Positions 1-5,177 of a stretch of DNA of 5,283 nucleotides are shown piece by piece (position 1 is the stretch's first letter; every line of letters begins with the position of its first letter). Source of the stretch: Candidatus Nitrosocosmicus sp. (GTDB taxonomy: Archaea; Thermoproteota; Nitrososphaeria; Nitrososphaerales; Nitrososphaeraceae). Under the pieces are notes generated by a model. It made no database searches and was not told the origin of the DNA. It saw only the letters and a program-made list of their open reading frames with translations. The stretch spans positions 1 to 5,283 of the forward strand of contig JAKDMR010000173.1 of assembly GCA_030452275.1 (NCBI GenBank), given 5' to 3'. Made by a program: the position numbers and the translations under genes.

Positions 1-24
1 TGAAGACTATGTTGTGAATTAAAC

Positions 25-86
25 ATGACAAGCATCAAGACACTTCACTTATACTGATATCGGCCTTCTCAGTCATTACGACGACA
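25..86 (+). other. Out-of-frame start and signal peptide of the first Asp-box gene
   Basis: The frame of the downstream gene stays open back to position 18. Just before the ATG at 87 it encodes a hydrophobic stretch (SLILISAFSVITTT) leading to NSADA, a good signal peptide and cleavage site, but it has no ATG, GTG or TTG. The only nearby ATG, at 25-27, lies in another frame and gives MTSIKT followed shortly by a stop at 55-57. Joining the two by a one-base change near 42-45 would give a normal secretory leader (MTSIKT then SLILISAF). I infer a frameshift mutation or a sequence indel here. A non-canonical start such as the CTG at 54 is the alternative. Confidence 0.5.
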
Positions 87-479
87 ATGATGGTGACACC
101 CAACTCAGCTGATGCTACAGTTTTGAAGAAAAAATCAGCTAAAGTCGCTGAACATCTTGATGTACCAATAGCAATTTCAGGAGACAATACATATCTCGCA
201 TGGTGGACCAACGACACAGGTAATGACGAAGTAATGTTCAGGTCATCCAATGATGGCAGCACAAGTTTCACAGATAAGATTAATCTAAGTAATACAACTG
301 ATGCAGACTCTCAAGACGTAAAAATAGCAGCAGACGGTGATACCGTTATAGTGACATGGTGGGAACGAAATCAGACAGCAGAGGAACCAATTATGAGGAT
401 AAGCACAGATGGTGGTGAGACATTCGGTTCTCTACTATCACTAGCGGCTAATGGAACTATTGGAGCAGACACCGAATAG
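87..479 (+). CDS. Secreted Asp-box (sialidase-type repeat) protein, copy 1
   Basis: 130 residues from the first in-frame ATG, at 87. The true N-terminus probably lies upstream (see 25-86), because residues 1-10 look like the end of a signal peptide finishing at NSADA. The body is one beta-propeller-like repeat unit with two Asp-box motifs (S/T-x-D-x-G-x-x-F/W): a weak one at residues 54-61, where the Gly is Ser, and a good one at 106-113 (STDGGETF). Between them lie the NLSNTTDADS motif and TVIVTWWERN. Asp boxes occur in sialidases and many other propeller proteins, and I see no sialidase catalytic set, so enzyme activity is not supported. A surface-binding or structural role outside the cell is an inference. 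Several N-x-S/T sites suggest glycosylation. The gene lies 6 bases before a paralogue and is probably co-transcribed with it. At one unit it is shorter than typical multi-repeat relatives. Confidence 0.7.
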   Translation: MMVTPNSADATVLKKKSAKVAEHLDVPIAISGDNTYLAWWTNDTGNDEVMFRSSNDGSTSFTDKINLSNTTDADSQDVKIAADGDTVIVTWWERNQTAEEPIMRISTDGGETFGSLLSLAANGTIGADTE

Positions 480-1088
480 AATATCATGTACAAACTTTTA
501 GTAATAGTTGCAATTGCATTGGCAATAGTGTCGGGCCAGATTGGACCTATCGCACAAAGTTCCTATGCTACCACCACTCTAAGACAATCACAAGAGCCAT
601 CAGAAGCAGAGGAATCCGGTACTGAATCAGAGAGACAATCGCAAGCTCGAGAAGAACTTTCTAATGCCGTCGGACAACAAGAGAATGCGAATGACGCTGA
701 ATCAAAAGATGAGCAGATCATTAATGGTGAACAAAATGACAATGAAAACAGTGATGATAATGAGGAACAAGTTAATATTGATAAAGCACCAGTAGCTATC
801 TCAGACGGTAATGTATTTGTTGTATGGTTTACGGATCAAAATACACTAAACAGCAATTCGGAAGTGTTATTTAGATCATCTACTGATGGCGGCACGACTT
901 TTGTAGATAAGGTTAATCTAAGTAATACAACTGATGCTGATTCTATTAATGCCGAGATAGCTGCAGATGGCGACACCGTTATCGTTACGTGGTGGGAACG
1001 AAACGCAACTAGTATTGAGCCGGTGACTAGAACTAGTATAGATAGTGGACAGACATTTGGGCCACTACTAAGATTAGCTACTAATGGA
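228..1088 (+). repeat. Tandem gene duplication, offset 633 bases
   Basis: The stretches 228-458 and 861-1091 align without gaps at a constant offset of 633 bases. The best-conserved parts are around 279-302 with 912-935 (ttaatctaagtaatacaact shared) and around 343-371 with 976-1004 (ggtgggaacgaaa shared). Most differences between the two fall at third codon positions, as expected of two copies kept under coding selection. Confidence 0.75.
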
Positions 1089-1112
1089 ACTGTTGAAGCC
1101 CCTCTAGAATAA
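486..1112 (+). CDS. Secreted Asp-box (sialidase-type repeat) protein, copy 2, with acidic linker
   Basis: 208 residues. Residues 1-28 form a clear signal peptide: MYK, a hydrophobic core (LLVIVAIALAIV), then cleavage after SSYA. Residues about 32-98 form a low-complexity linker rich in Glu, Gln, Asp and Asn, likely unstructured and highly charged. Residues 101-208 form a propeller-type repeat with Asp boxes at 132-139 (STDGGTTF) and 184-191 (SIDSGQTF), separated by NLSNTTDADS and TVIVTWWERN. The repeat is about 70% identical to copy 1 over 77 aligned residues without gaps. Copy 1 lacks most of the linker. The ATG lies 6 bases after the copy 1 stop, with no Shine-Dalgarno site, which fits an archaeal operon. 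The function is unknown; a secreted or surface-attached adhesive or binding module is an inference. No sortase, lipobox or C-terminal membrane anchor is visible. Confidence 0.8.
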   Translation: MYKLLVIVAIALAIVSGQIGPIAQSSYATTTLRQSQEPSEAEESGTESERQSQAREELSNAVGQQENANDAESKDEQIINGEQNDNENSDDNEEQVNIDKAPVAISDGNVFVVWFTDQNTLNSNSEVLFRSSTDGGTTFVDKVNLSNTTDADSINAEIAADGDTVIVTWWERNATSIEPVTRTSIDSGQTFGPLLRLATNGTVEAPLE

Positions 1113-1389
1113 ATTGAGTCAGTTAAACAAGAAATAGTAAGTATATATTTAAAAATGGAGGGTTCAAACTACAGCGAGTCATAATATCATTCCTAAATCA
1201 AGTATCATTTAGTTTGGGCGCGTGGGGATTAGTTCTGATATCGGTATTTTAAGTAGAATTCTAAGTGTATTGGACAAAGTTGAATAAAAGGATTATGATA
1301 AATTGCATGGTATTTTTGTAATCCACCCCATTGGGATACTGTTTCTAGAAGCGATTATCAATATATTTCAAATGGATAACCTACTTTAG
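1113..1389. other. Convergent intergenic gap
   Basis: The gap lies between the stop of the plus-strand Asp-box operon and the stop of the minus-strand nuclease gene. No convincing open frame is present. A TATA-like run (gtatatatttaaaaatgg) sits at 1140-1157 and a T5 tract at 1313-1317 could help end plus-strand transcripts. Positions 1216-1229 (gggcgcgtggggat) match 13 of 14 bases with 5141-5154, next to the 30-base repeat described below. Confidence 0.4.
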
Positions 1390-2211
1390 TCATTGTAAGA
1401 ACGGTCTAAAATCCACTTGTCCAGGAATATCTAACAAGTCTATTTCATTTGCCATTTTAGCGGCTTTCTCTGTTTCCCCGTCCTCATTCATACATTTATC
1501 ATAAAATACACAGTATGGACACCTGTTGTTTCTTACTTTCATGTTAAGCCGAGGAAGTATAGACACATCATTTTCCTTAATTGCCTCTACGAATAAGTTT
1601 TTCCTGCGCATCATTTCGTTTTTGAAAAGTTCCCGGGCTATGTCATCCTTCGGTAACAATACAGACCAGCTTTCTATGTGAGGACCTTTACCATCAAACG
1701 GCCGGAAGAAATAATCGCCTTTTTCATCCGATTTTAACCATCGCATTTCCCTGTTACTATACCTAATTGATATGATCCCTTTTTCTATACCGGTTATGGT
1801 AAGATAATAAAGTAACTGTCTAAGATATGATCTAAATGCGTAATCAGTTATATCCAATCTTCGATTACTCTGGGTATCCTTCAATTCTATAATCACCTCT
1901 TTGTCCAGAATATCTGGATGAGCAATCAAACCATCAAATTCTAAATCTGCCTGTGCCACACCCATATTAGCCAGATCTGTAATCACAAATTCACTGGCCT
2001 CTCCCCTAATGAAATGATTGATGGATTCGTCTGTGAGTGGTTCAAGATCTGGAAACTTACGTCCATAGTATTGTTTTCGAATACAGGAAGAAGGCAAAAT
2101 ATCGGAAACATGTACCTCATCCTCAGATCTCTTCCTTTTTTCATATCGTGATCTGAGGGAATTTTTCAATAGATCAGTAAATTCACGGTCAGAGCGAACA
2201 ACAATGGTCAT
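1390..2211 (-). CDS. Cas4/RecB-like PD-(D/E)XK nuclease with Fe-S cysteines
   Basis: 273 residues, ATG at 2211. Visible family marks: HVSDILPSSCIRKQYYG (residues 34-50) with Cys43; H66 in NHFIRGE; D100 in HPDIL; the E109-x-K111 of IIELKDT; Q132 with Y135-Y136 (RQLLYYL), matching the Q-x-x-Y motif; and C231-x2-C234-x5-C240 near the C-terminus. Cys43 plus this trio is the four-cysteine Fe-S arrangement of Cas4 and AddB-type nucleases. Cas4 enzymes are DNA exonucleases or endonucleases that process spacer precursors, while solo members probably act in repair or recombination. No cas1, cas2, other cas gene or repeat array is in the window, so I call it a solo Cas4-like protein rather than a CRISPR component. 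At 273 residues it is somewhat longer than the usual 180-220 of CRISPR Cas4. It should be cytoplasmic. No signal peptide or membrane segment is seen. Confidence 0.8.
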   Translation of the reverse strand: MTIVVRSDREFTDLLKNSLRSRYEKRKRSEDEVHVSDILPSSCIRKQYYGRKFPDLEPLTDESINHFIRGEASEFVITDLANMGVAQADLEFDGLIAHPDILDKEVIIELKDTQSNRRLDITDYAFRSYLRQLLYYLTITGIEKGIISIRYSNREMRWLKSDEKGDYFFRPFDGKGPHIESWSVLLPKDDIARELFKNEMMRRKNLFVEAIKENDVSILPRLNMKVRNNRCPYCVFYDKCMNEDGETEKAAKMANEIDLLDIPGQVDFRPFLQ

Positions 2212-2275
2212 AATAATATTCTATTTACCGCCTAATTGCAAATTAACATTATGCTCTCTTAATGATCTCAAGTTC

Positions 2276-2290
2276 TTTTTTGGAAAAAAC
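2276..2290 (-). terminator. Possible T-rich terminator of the SNase-like gene
   Basis: The plus strand reads ttttttggaaaaaac. On the minus strand this gives a T6 tract about 20 bases after the stop at 2307-2309, followed by an A6 run that could form a small hairpin. Archaeal termination is commonly driven by T-rich tracts. The match is simple and therefore weak. Confidence 0.35.
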
Positions 2291-2306
2291 GCCACCTTTA
2301 AGCTTG

Positions 2307-2840
2307 CTAACATTTCATTATATTAGCCAAGTGAGAGGATGCAGGTGTTGCGTTGTTACAAATTTTACTATCTAGAGTTGCGAGTCTCGCATCTATGAGC
2401 TGTTCGTTGATACTTTTTGTAGAATTGACATCGAAAATATTGGTTGATTGGCAAAAAACAATGCCTTCTATCTCTTTCAAATCCGCAGATTGATTATCCT
2501 CAAGAAGATTTGTAGAATTAGCTATTGGCAATACAATAACCGGAGAACGAATTGGACATACCACTGACATAAAGTGAATACCGTCTTGGTGGATAGTTTG
2601 ATCGGAAGTGGTTGAATCGATGAAAGCAAGTGAAACGAGTAAATTGCCGTTTAGTTCCACTGTATAGTTATTATTGACTTCCGTAATCTTTCCAGAAATT
2701 GGTGTTGGTTGAAACAACTCTACAGTTGTTTGAGCCCAAATATCAGTAGAATAGTCTGAGAACCATGGGATTGAACTTGCACAAACTAATACAAAAAAGC
2801 TAAAAAAAAGATAAACTCTGGTAATATCATATTTTTTCAG
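2307..2840 (-). CDS. Secreted SNase-like (thermonuclease fold) protein, probably inactive
   Basis: The first canonical start is a TTG at 2717 (136 residues), but the frame stays open to 2870 and encodes an obvious signal peptide: KKYDITR, hydrophobic VYLFFSFFVLVCASS, then cleavage after IWA-Q. I therefore draw it from the CTG at 2840; see 2842-2870 for the start problem. The mature part resembles thaumarchaeal secreted staphylococcal-nuclease-like proteins: GKITEVNNNYTVELNG, SLAFIDS, a CP motif (SVVCPI), EIEGIVFC, INEQLIDARLA, and a final Cys. Aligned by eye to staphylococcal nuclease, Arg35 is Ser, Glu43 is Thr, Arg87 is Glu and Asp21 is Tyr, while Asp40 is kept. Nuclease activity is thus unlikely; a binding or structural OB-fold role outside the cell is inferred. 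Four or more Cys suggest disulphides. The family call is from memory of the pattern and is moderate. Confidence 0.55.
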   Translation of the reverse strand: MKKYDITRVYLFFSFFVLVCASSIPWFSDYSTDIWAQTTVELFQPTPISGKITEVNNNYTVELNGNLLVSLAFIDSTTSDQTIHQDGIHFMSVVCPIRSPVIVLPIANSTNLLEDNQSADLKEIEGIVFCQSTNIFDVNSTKSINEQLIDARLATLDSKICNNATPASSHLANIMKC

Positions 2841-2841
2841 A

Positions 2842-2870
2842 CATTTATTTGGTAACTTTCTGAAACATTT
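2842..2870 (-). other. Disputed start of the SNase-like gene
   Basis: The signal peptide frame has no ATG, GTG or TTG between the stop at 2871-2873 and the TTG at 2717. An ATG at 2842-2844 reads MSEKI and then stops at 2827-2829. Removing one A from the A6 run that follows (2832-2837) would join this ATG to the signal peptide frame as MSEKYDITRV. Either a single-base indel in a homopolymer, a slippery-run frameshift, or a CTG start at 2838-2840 explains this. No Shine-Dalgarno site is present to decide. Confidence 0.45.
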
Positions 2871-2897
2871 TTAGAATAATCAACAGGTTCTGCCATC

Positions 2898-2910
2898 ATT
2901 TTAAATCCCG
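2898..2910 (-). promoter_or_regulatory. Possible TATA/BRE promoter of the SNase-like gene
   Basis: The minus strand reads CGGGATTTAAAAT, a TATA-like element with a preceding G-rich BRE-like base run. It sits about 55 bases before the ATG at 2844, which would place transcription start near 2875 with a leader of about 30 bases. This supports separate transcription from the upstream hydrolase gene. The evidence is pattern only. Confidence 0.3.
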
Positions 2911-2918
2911 ATTACTAC

Positions 2919-2924
2919 AAAAAA
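2919..2924 (-). terminator. T6 tract after the hydrolase gene
   Basis: On the minus strand a run of six T lies 12 bases after the hydrolase stop at 2936-2938 (ccttttttgt). T-rich tracts end transcription in archaea. It lies just ahead of the TATA-like element for the next gene, which fits a unit boundary. Confidence 0.35.
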
Positions 2925-2935
2925 GGTGGATTGAT

Positions 2936-3925
2936 TTAGTTGGTCTTTATGTGGGAATTCAAAAATTCAACAGTTTTCTGCCATGCGTCTTTCAGTTCAT
3001 TTGGAGCGAAACTTTCTCCAGTTGGATTGGCAAAGGCATGTCCAACTCCTTCATAAATGTAAATGTCGTTAGTAATGTTATTAGCGTTCAATGCCTCCTC
3101 AAATTCTCTAACTTCTGAAACAGGAATAGATTGATCTTCGCTTCCAAATATTCCTAATACAGGGCCATTTATCTTTGAAAGTTCTTGTTGATCAGTTACC
3201 AGATTACCATAGTAAAGCACAGTTGCTGCCATTGGGCTTGTTGCATCAGCATTCAGTGCAAGCTGGAGAGCTTGACCTCCACCAAAGCACCATCCAATAG
3301 AGACTATCTTTGATGAGTCAACATTATCTAGGGATTTTAAATAATCTACCGCTGCAAGCATATTTGAATTAGATTCATTTTGATTTTCCCTAGCACCACT
3401 TACCAAGCTCATCGCCTCATCTGGGGAAGTGGCTACATTGCCGTTATACAAATCGACTGCCAAGACAGCATAGCCTTCCTTTGAAAGTTCATCTGCCATG
3501 TTTTTGATATGGTCATTTAATCCCCACCATTCATGAATCATAATGACACCTGGTAGTTTAGAGGCTGACTCATTACCTCCCTGTGTTGATGCAATTTCTG
3601 GATAGACAAGATATCCGCTAATATCATTATAGTAAACTACATTTTCTTTATGCAGTGGAATTAAGTTGTTTGATAAAGATAGTGTTCCATTTGAAGATAC
3701 AAAGTTGCCTGAAGTTGTGCTATCATTCGAAATTGTGATGGATTGTTTGCTACTACTATTATCTTGTGCATTCACAATGTTTATGCCTGGAGCAATTATC
3801 AACGATAATATCAACAATGTAAGGATTGAAAATCTAGAATCGGTCTTTTTATTTTGTTGCAAGTCCATGTTTGATAGTAGGCTTTGAAATATTTTAATAT
3901 TGTTTATGTCTGAATGGCTCTTCAT
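2936..3925 (-). CDS. Secreted dienelactone hydrolase family protein
   Basis: 329 residues from the ATG at 3925. An internal ATG at 3868 (residue 20, MDLQQNKK) gives a more typical signal peptide: basic start, hydrophobic core at about 32-48 (FSILTLLILSLIIAPGI), cleavage after VNA at residue 53. I think this is the likelier start, although the longer form cannot be excluded. Residues 54-90 form a Ser/Thr/Asn-rich linker with glycosylation-type N-x-S/T sites. The alpha/beta-hydrolase domain covers about 93-327. The family's catalytic triad is visible: Cys213 in GWCFGG, Asp264 in FGSEDQSIP and His296 in GVGHAF, together with Glu132 in HEWWGL. Dienelactone hydrolases open lactone or ester rings, but members act on many carboxyl esters, so the substrate is unknown. 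Export implies an external or envelope substrate. All key residues are present, so it should be active. Confidence 0.9.
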   Translation of the reverse strand: MKSHSDINNIKIFQSLLSNMDLQQNKKTDSRFSILTLLILSLIIAPGINIVNAQDNSSSKQSITISNDSTTSGNFVSSNGTLSLSNNLIPLHKENVVYYNDISGYLVYPEIASTQGGNESASKLPGVIMIHEWWGLNDHIKNMADELSKEGYAVLAVDLYNGNVATSPDEAMSLVSGARENQNESNSNMLAAVDYLKSLDNVDSSKIVSIGWCFGGGQALQLALNADATSPMAATVLYYGNLVTDQQELSKINGPVLGIFGSEDQSIPVSEVREFEEALNANNITNDIYIYEGVGHAFANPTGESFAPNELKDAWQKTVEFLNSHIKTN

Positions 3926-4000
3926 TTAACGAAATTTGTTCCAGAAGGAGATTAAAGCGATGCAACCAGAAATCCATTAGTCTACAACGGCATGTATTCA

Positions 4001-4010
4001 TACATAAAAG
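4001..4010 (-). promoter_or_regulatory. Possible TATA box of the hydrolase gene
   Basis: The minus strand reads CTTTTATGTA, preceded by GGTTT. It lies about 75 bases before the ATG at 3925 and about 130 before the internal ATG at 3868. It would start transcription near 3978. Weak in this AT-rich context. Confidence 0.25.
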
Positions 4011-4082
4011 AAACCGGTATCATAGAAATTATTTGATATAGTAAAACACGAACAAAATGGTCTAATCGAAGGATCGGAGTCA

Positions 4083-4112
4083 TGGGGATACGATTCAAGG
4101 TTGAATAGAATC
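4083..4112. repeat. 30-base dispersed repeat, copy A
   Basis: Matches 5148-5177 at 29 of 30 bases (A at 4093, G in the other copy). The core attcaaggttgaat (4093-4106) is an inverted repeat, and the outer ggat (4086-4089) with atct (4110-4113) can pair to form a longer imperfect hairpin. Similarity continues at 4113-4131 (taaggttaatttgacacga), matching 5262-5279 after an 84-base gap in the other copy. Confidence 0.7.
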
Positions 4113-4422
4113 TAAGGTTAATTTGACACGAGCGTTTTGAATAAGATTCGACTCCATCCTGAGAAGTTCAATGCTGGCAATGCTGACTTATTGAACTAAT
4201 ATTACCCGATACTAACAGTGAACGTATAGCACCCATGAGTCAATTCTTGGACCAATTCTGGGACAATAGATTGCATAGTCTCAAGGAATATTCAGAAAGT
4301 AAAGGAAGTTTACAAAAATGTGGGCTAGTTCATAAATGGTACTATCATATCCATTAACCTTTTATACTAAAATTGATTATATATCTACCTCTATTTCGAA
4401 TTCCGGTTAAATAATGTGTTCC

Positions 4423-4432
4423 GTATTTAAGT
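4423..4432 (+). promoter_or_regulatory. Possible TATA box before a 39-residue ORF
   Basis: The plus strand reads gtatttaagt, centred 29 bases before the ATG at 4457. This is the spacing expected for a leaderless archaeal transcript starting at or next to the ATG. Pattern evidence only. Confidence 0.25.
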
Positions 4433-4456
4433 AACATTTATGTGTTCGTAAAACGC

Positions 4457-4576
4457 ATGACAGCGCAAATGAGGCTATTGAGAAAAGCAGTTACTAGAGT
4501 TAGACATTATAACTTGACGTCTATTATATTCTTAAATAACAATTTCCTACAATATATGAATTTAAAGATATCTTGA
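4457..4576 (+). CDS. Hypothetical 39-residue ORF
   Basis: An ATG-started open frame of 39 codons and a TGA, beginning MTAQMRLLRKAVTRVRHYN. The N-terminal half is basic and could be helical; the second half is hydrophobic and Asn-rich. It has no recognisable family. The only support beyond openness is the TATA-like element at leaderless spacing. It may be chance or part of a non-coding transcript. Confidence 0.2.
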   Translation: MTAQMRLLRKAVTRVRHYNLTSIIFLNNNFLQYMNLKIS

Positions 4577-4588
4577 CAGAAAAATGAA

Positions 4589-4804
4589 TTAGAATTTTAG
4601 GTTACATATTTCTTCATAGCTCTTGTCCTTTGTGTCTTGTAATAAGCGATTTTTTATCTCATCTTTCCATTGATGCCGAAGAGATATATCTGAAGAAAAT
4701 TGAGACATCGGCGCTAGAGAGACAAGACTGTTTAGCGATTTGATATTTTGCAGAAACTGAATATTAAGAATTTCACGATTGACAAGGGCAAAATAAATTG
4801 AGGT
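4589..4804 (-). pseudogene. Protein-like fragment without a start codon
   Basis: The minus-strand frame is open for 71 codons between a TAG at 4805-4807 and the TAA at 4589-4591. It contains FALVNREILNIQFLQNI, SLRHQWKDEIKNRLLQ and DTKDKSYEEICN, with normal charged, helix-like composition. No ATG, GTG or TTG occurs before the internal ATG in LAPMSQF. It follows the fragment at 4827-5135 on the same strand but in another frame, so both could be parts of one decayed gene. I do not recognise the family. Confidence 0.25.
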
Positions 4805-4826
4805 CTATGTGATTGGAGTAAAATAA

Positions 4827-5033
4827 TTATCTACCGTTAAGACAGGCCCACTCAAAAGGGTAAAGGTCGGAGACGTAGTCAGCCTTGCCAACTAAGATAT
4901 GATCTTTTAACCTTTGCATATCATTCCATTCAATTTGGAAGCATTTCTTGGTCAAGATGTGCTCCATTCGATCCAAGAAGGCATGTATACCAGGAGCAAA
5001 ACCAAGAAAATAGTGGAAACAAAGCATTAGCAC
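4827..5033 (-). CDS. Hypothetical protein, 68 residues, possibly a gene remnant
   Basis: The start drawn is a GTG at 5033; an ATG at 5027 is as likely. The protein includes FHYFLGFAPGIHAFLDRM, CFQIEWNDMQRLKDHI and DYVSDLYPFEWACLNG, a globular-looking composition with several Trp, Cys and aromatic residues. The same frame stays open upstream to 5135 without a start codon and reads IKFDFDYRIVIKIIRDD, which also looks coding. This suggests that the 68-residue frame is the middle of an older, longer gene whose start is lost at the TGA at 5136-5138. No family recognised. Downstream on the same strand lies the fragment at 4589-4804. Confidence 0.35.
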   Translation of the reverse strand: MLMLCFHYFLGFAPGIHAFLDRMEHILTKKCFQIEWNDMQRLKDHILVGKADYVSDLYPFEWACLNGR

Positions 5034-5147
5034 GTAGCATAAAGTTAAATCATCTCTAATTATCTTAATTACTATCCTATAATCAAAATCAAATTTAATG
5101 TCATTCAGTATTAAATTGTATAAGAACCCTATTACTCAGCGGGCCCG

Positions 5148-5177
5148 TGGGGATACGGTTCAAGGTTGAATAGAATC
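5148..5177. repeat. 30-base dispersed repeat, copy B
   Basis: Matches 4083-4112 with one mismatch in direct orientation, 1,065 bases away. The outer ggat/atcc arms pair perfectly here and the inner arm has G opposite T, so the hairpin potential of copy A is kept. Immediately before it lies the 8-base palindrome cgggcccg (5140-5147). The further match to copy A resumes at 5262-5279 after 84 extra bases, which may be an insertion. Confidence 0.7.

Larger units (their letters stand above)
3959..4357 (+). pseudogene. Probable decayed gene of unknown family, frame-broken
   Basis: Protein-like stretches follow one another on the plus strand but in changing frames: 3959-4033 (NPLVYNGMYSYIKETG), 4026-4112 (FDIVKHEQNGLIEG then SWGYDSRLNRI), stops at 4113 and 4119, 4122-4196 same frame (LNKIRLHPEKFNAGNADLL), then 4187-4354 in the first frame (LILPDTNSERIAPMSQF, WDNRLHSLKEYSES), ending at the TAA at 4355-4357. 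Two frameshifts and two stops would have to be repaired to give about 130 residues. The last part could survive as a 40-residue ORF from the ATG at 4235. Its W-x3-L-x2-L-x-E-Y helix recalls the end of SRPBCC/AHSA1-type proteins, but this is not enough to name the family. The open stretches could be chance, and composition is the only evidence. Confidence 0.35.

Noticed and set aside
35..271. 78-residue open frame on the minus strand
   Set aside because: It lies opposite the well-supported Asp-box coding frame and has no independent support.
1140..1330. Small RNA driven by the TATA-like run at 1140-1153
   Set aside because: The TATA-like sequence is unsurprising in AT-rich DNA, and no stable structure or matching terminator was clear by eye.
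1390..2211. Nuclease gene as part of a CRISPR-Cas locus
   Set aside because: No other cas gene and no regularly spaced direct repeats occur anywhere in the window. The two 30-base repeats are 1,065 bases apart, not array-like.
2212..2306. Short coding-like frames between the SNase-like and nuclease genes (SKLKGGVFSKKELEIIKRA, and a 30-residue frame from an ATG overlapping the SNase-like stop)
   Set aside because: The first has no start codon and only 21 residues. The second is short, partly overlaps the T-rich terminator candidate and has no family match that I recognise.
3666..3887. 73-residue open frame on the plus strand
   Set aside because: It is antisense to the linker and signal peptide of the dienelactone hydrolase gene, whose family and catalytic residues are clear.
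5141..5177. Possible tRNA 5' half (gggcccg tg gggat)
   Set aside because: The first bases resemble an archaeal tRNA acceptor stem and D-stem, but no D-stem partner, anticodon arm, T-arm or closing cgggccc follows before the window ends.
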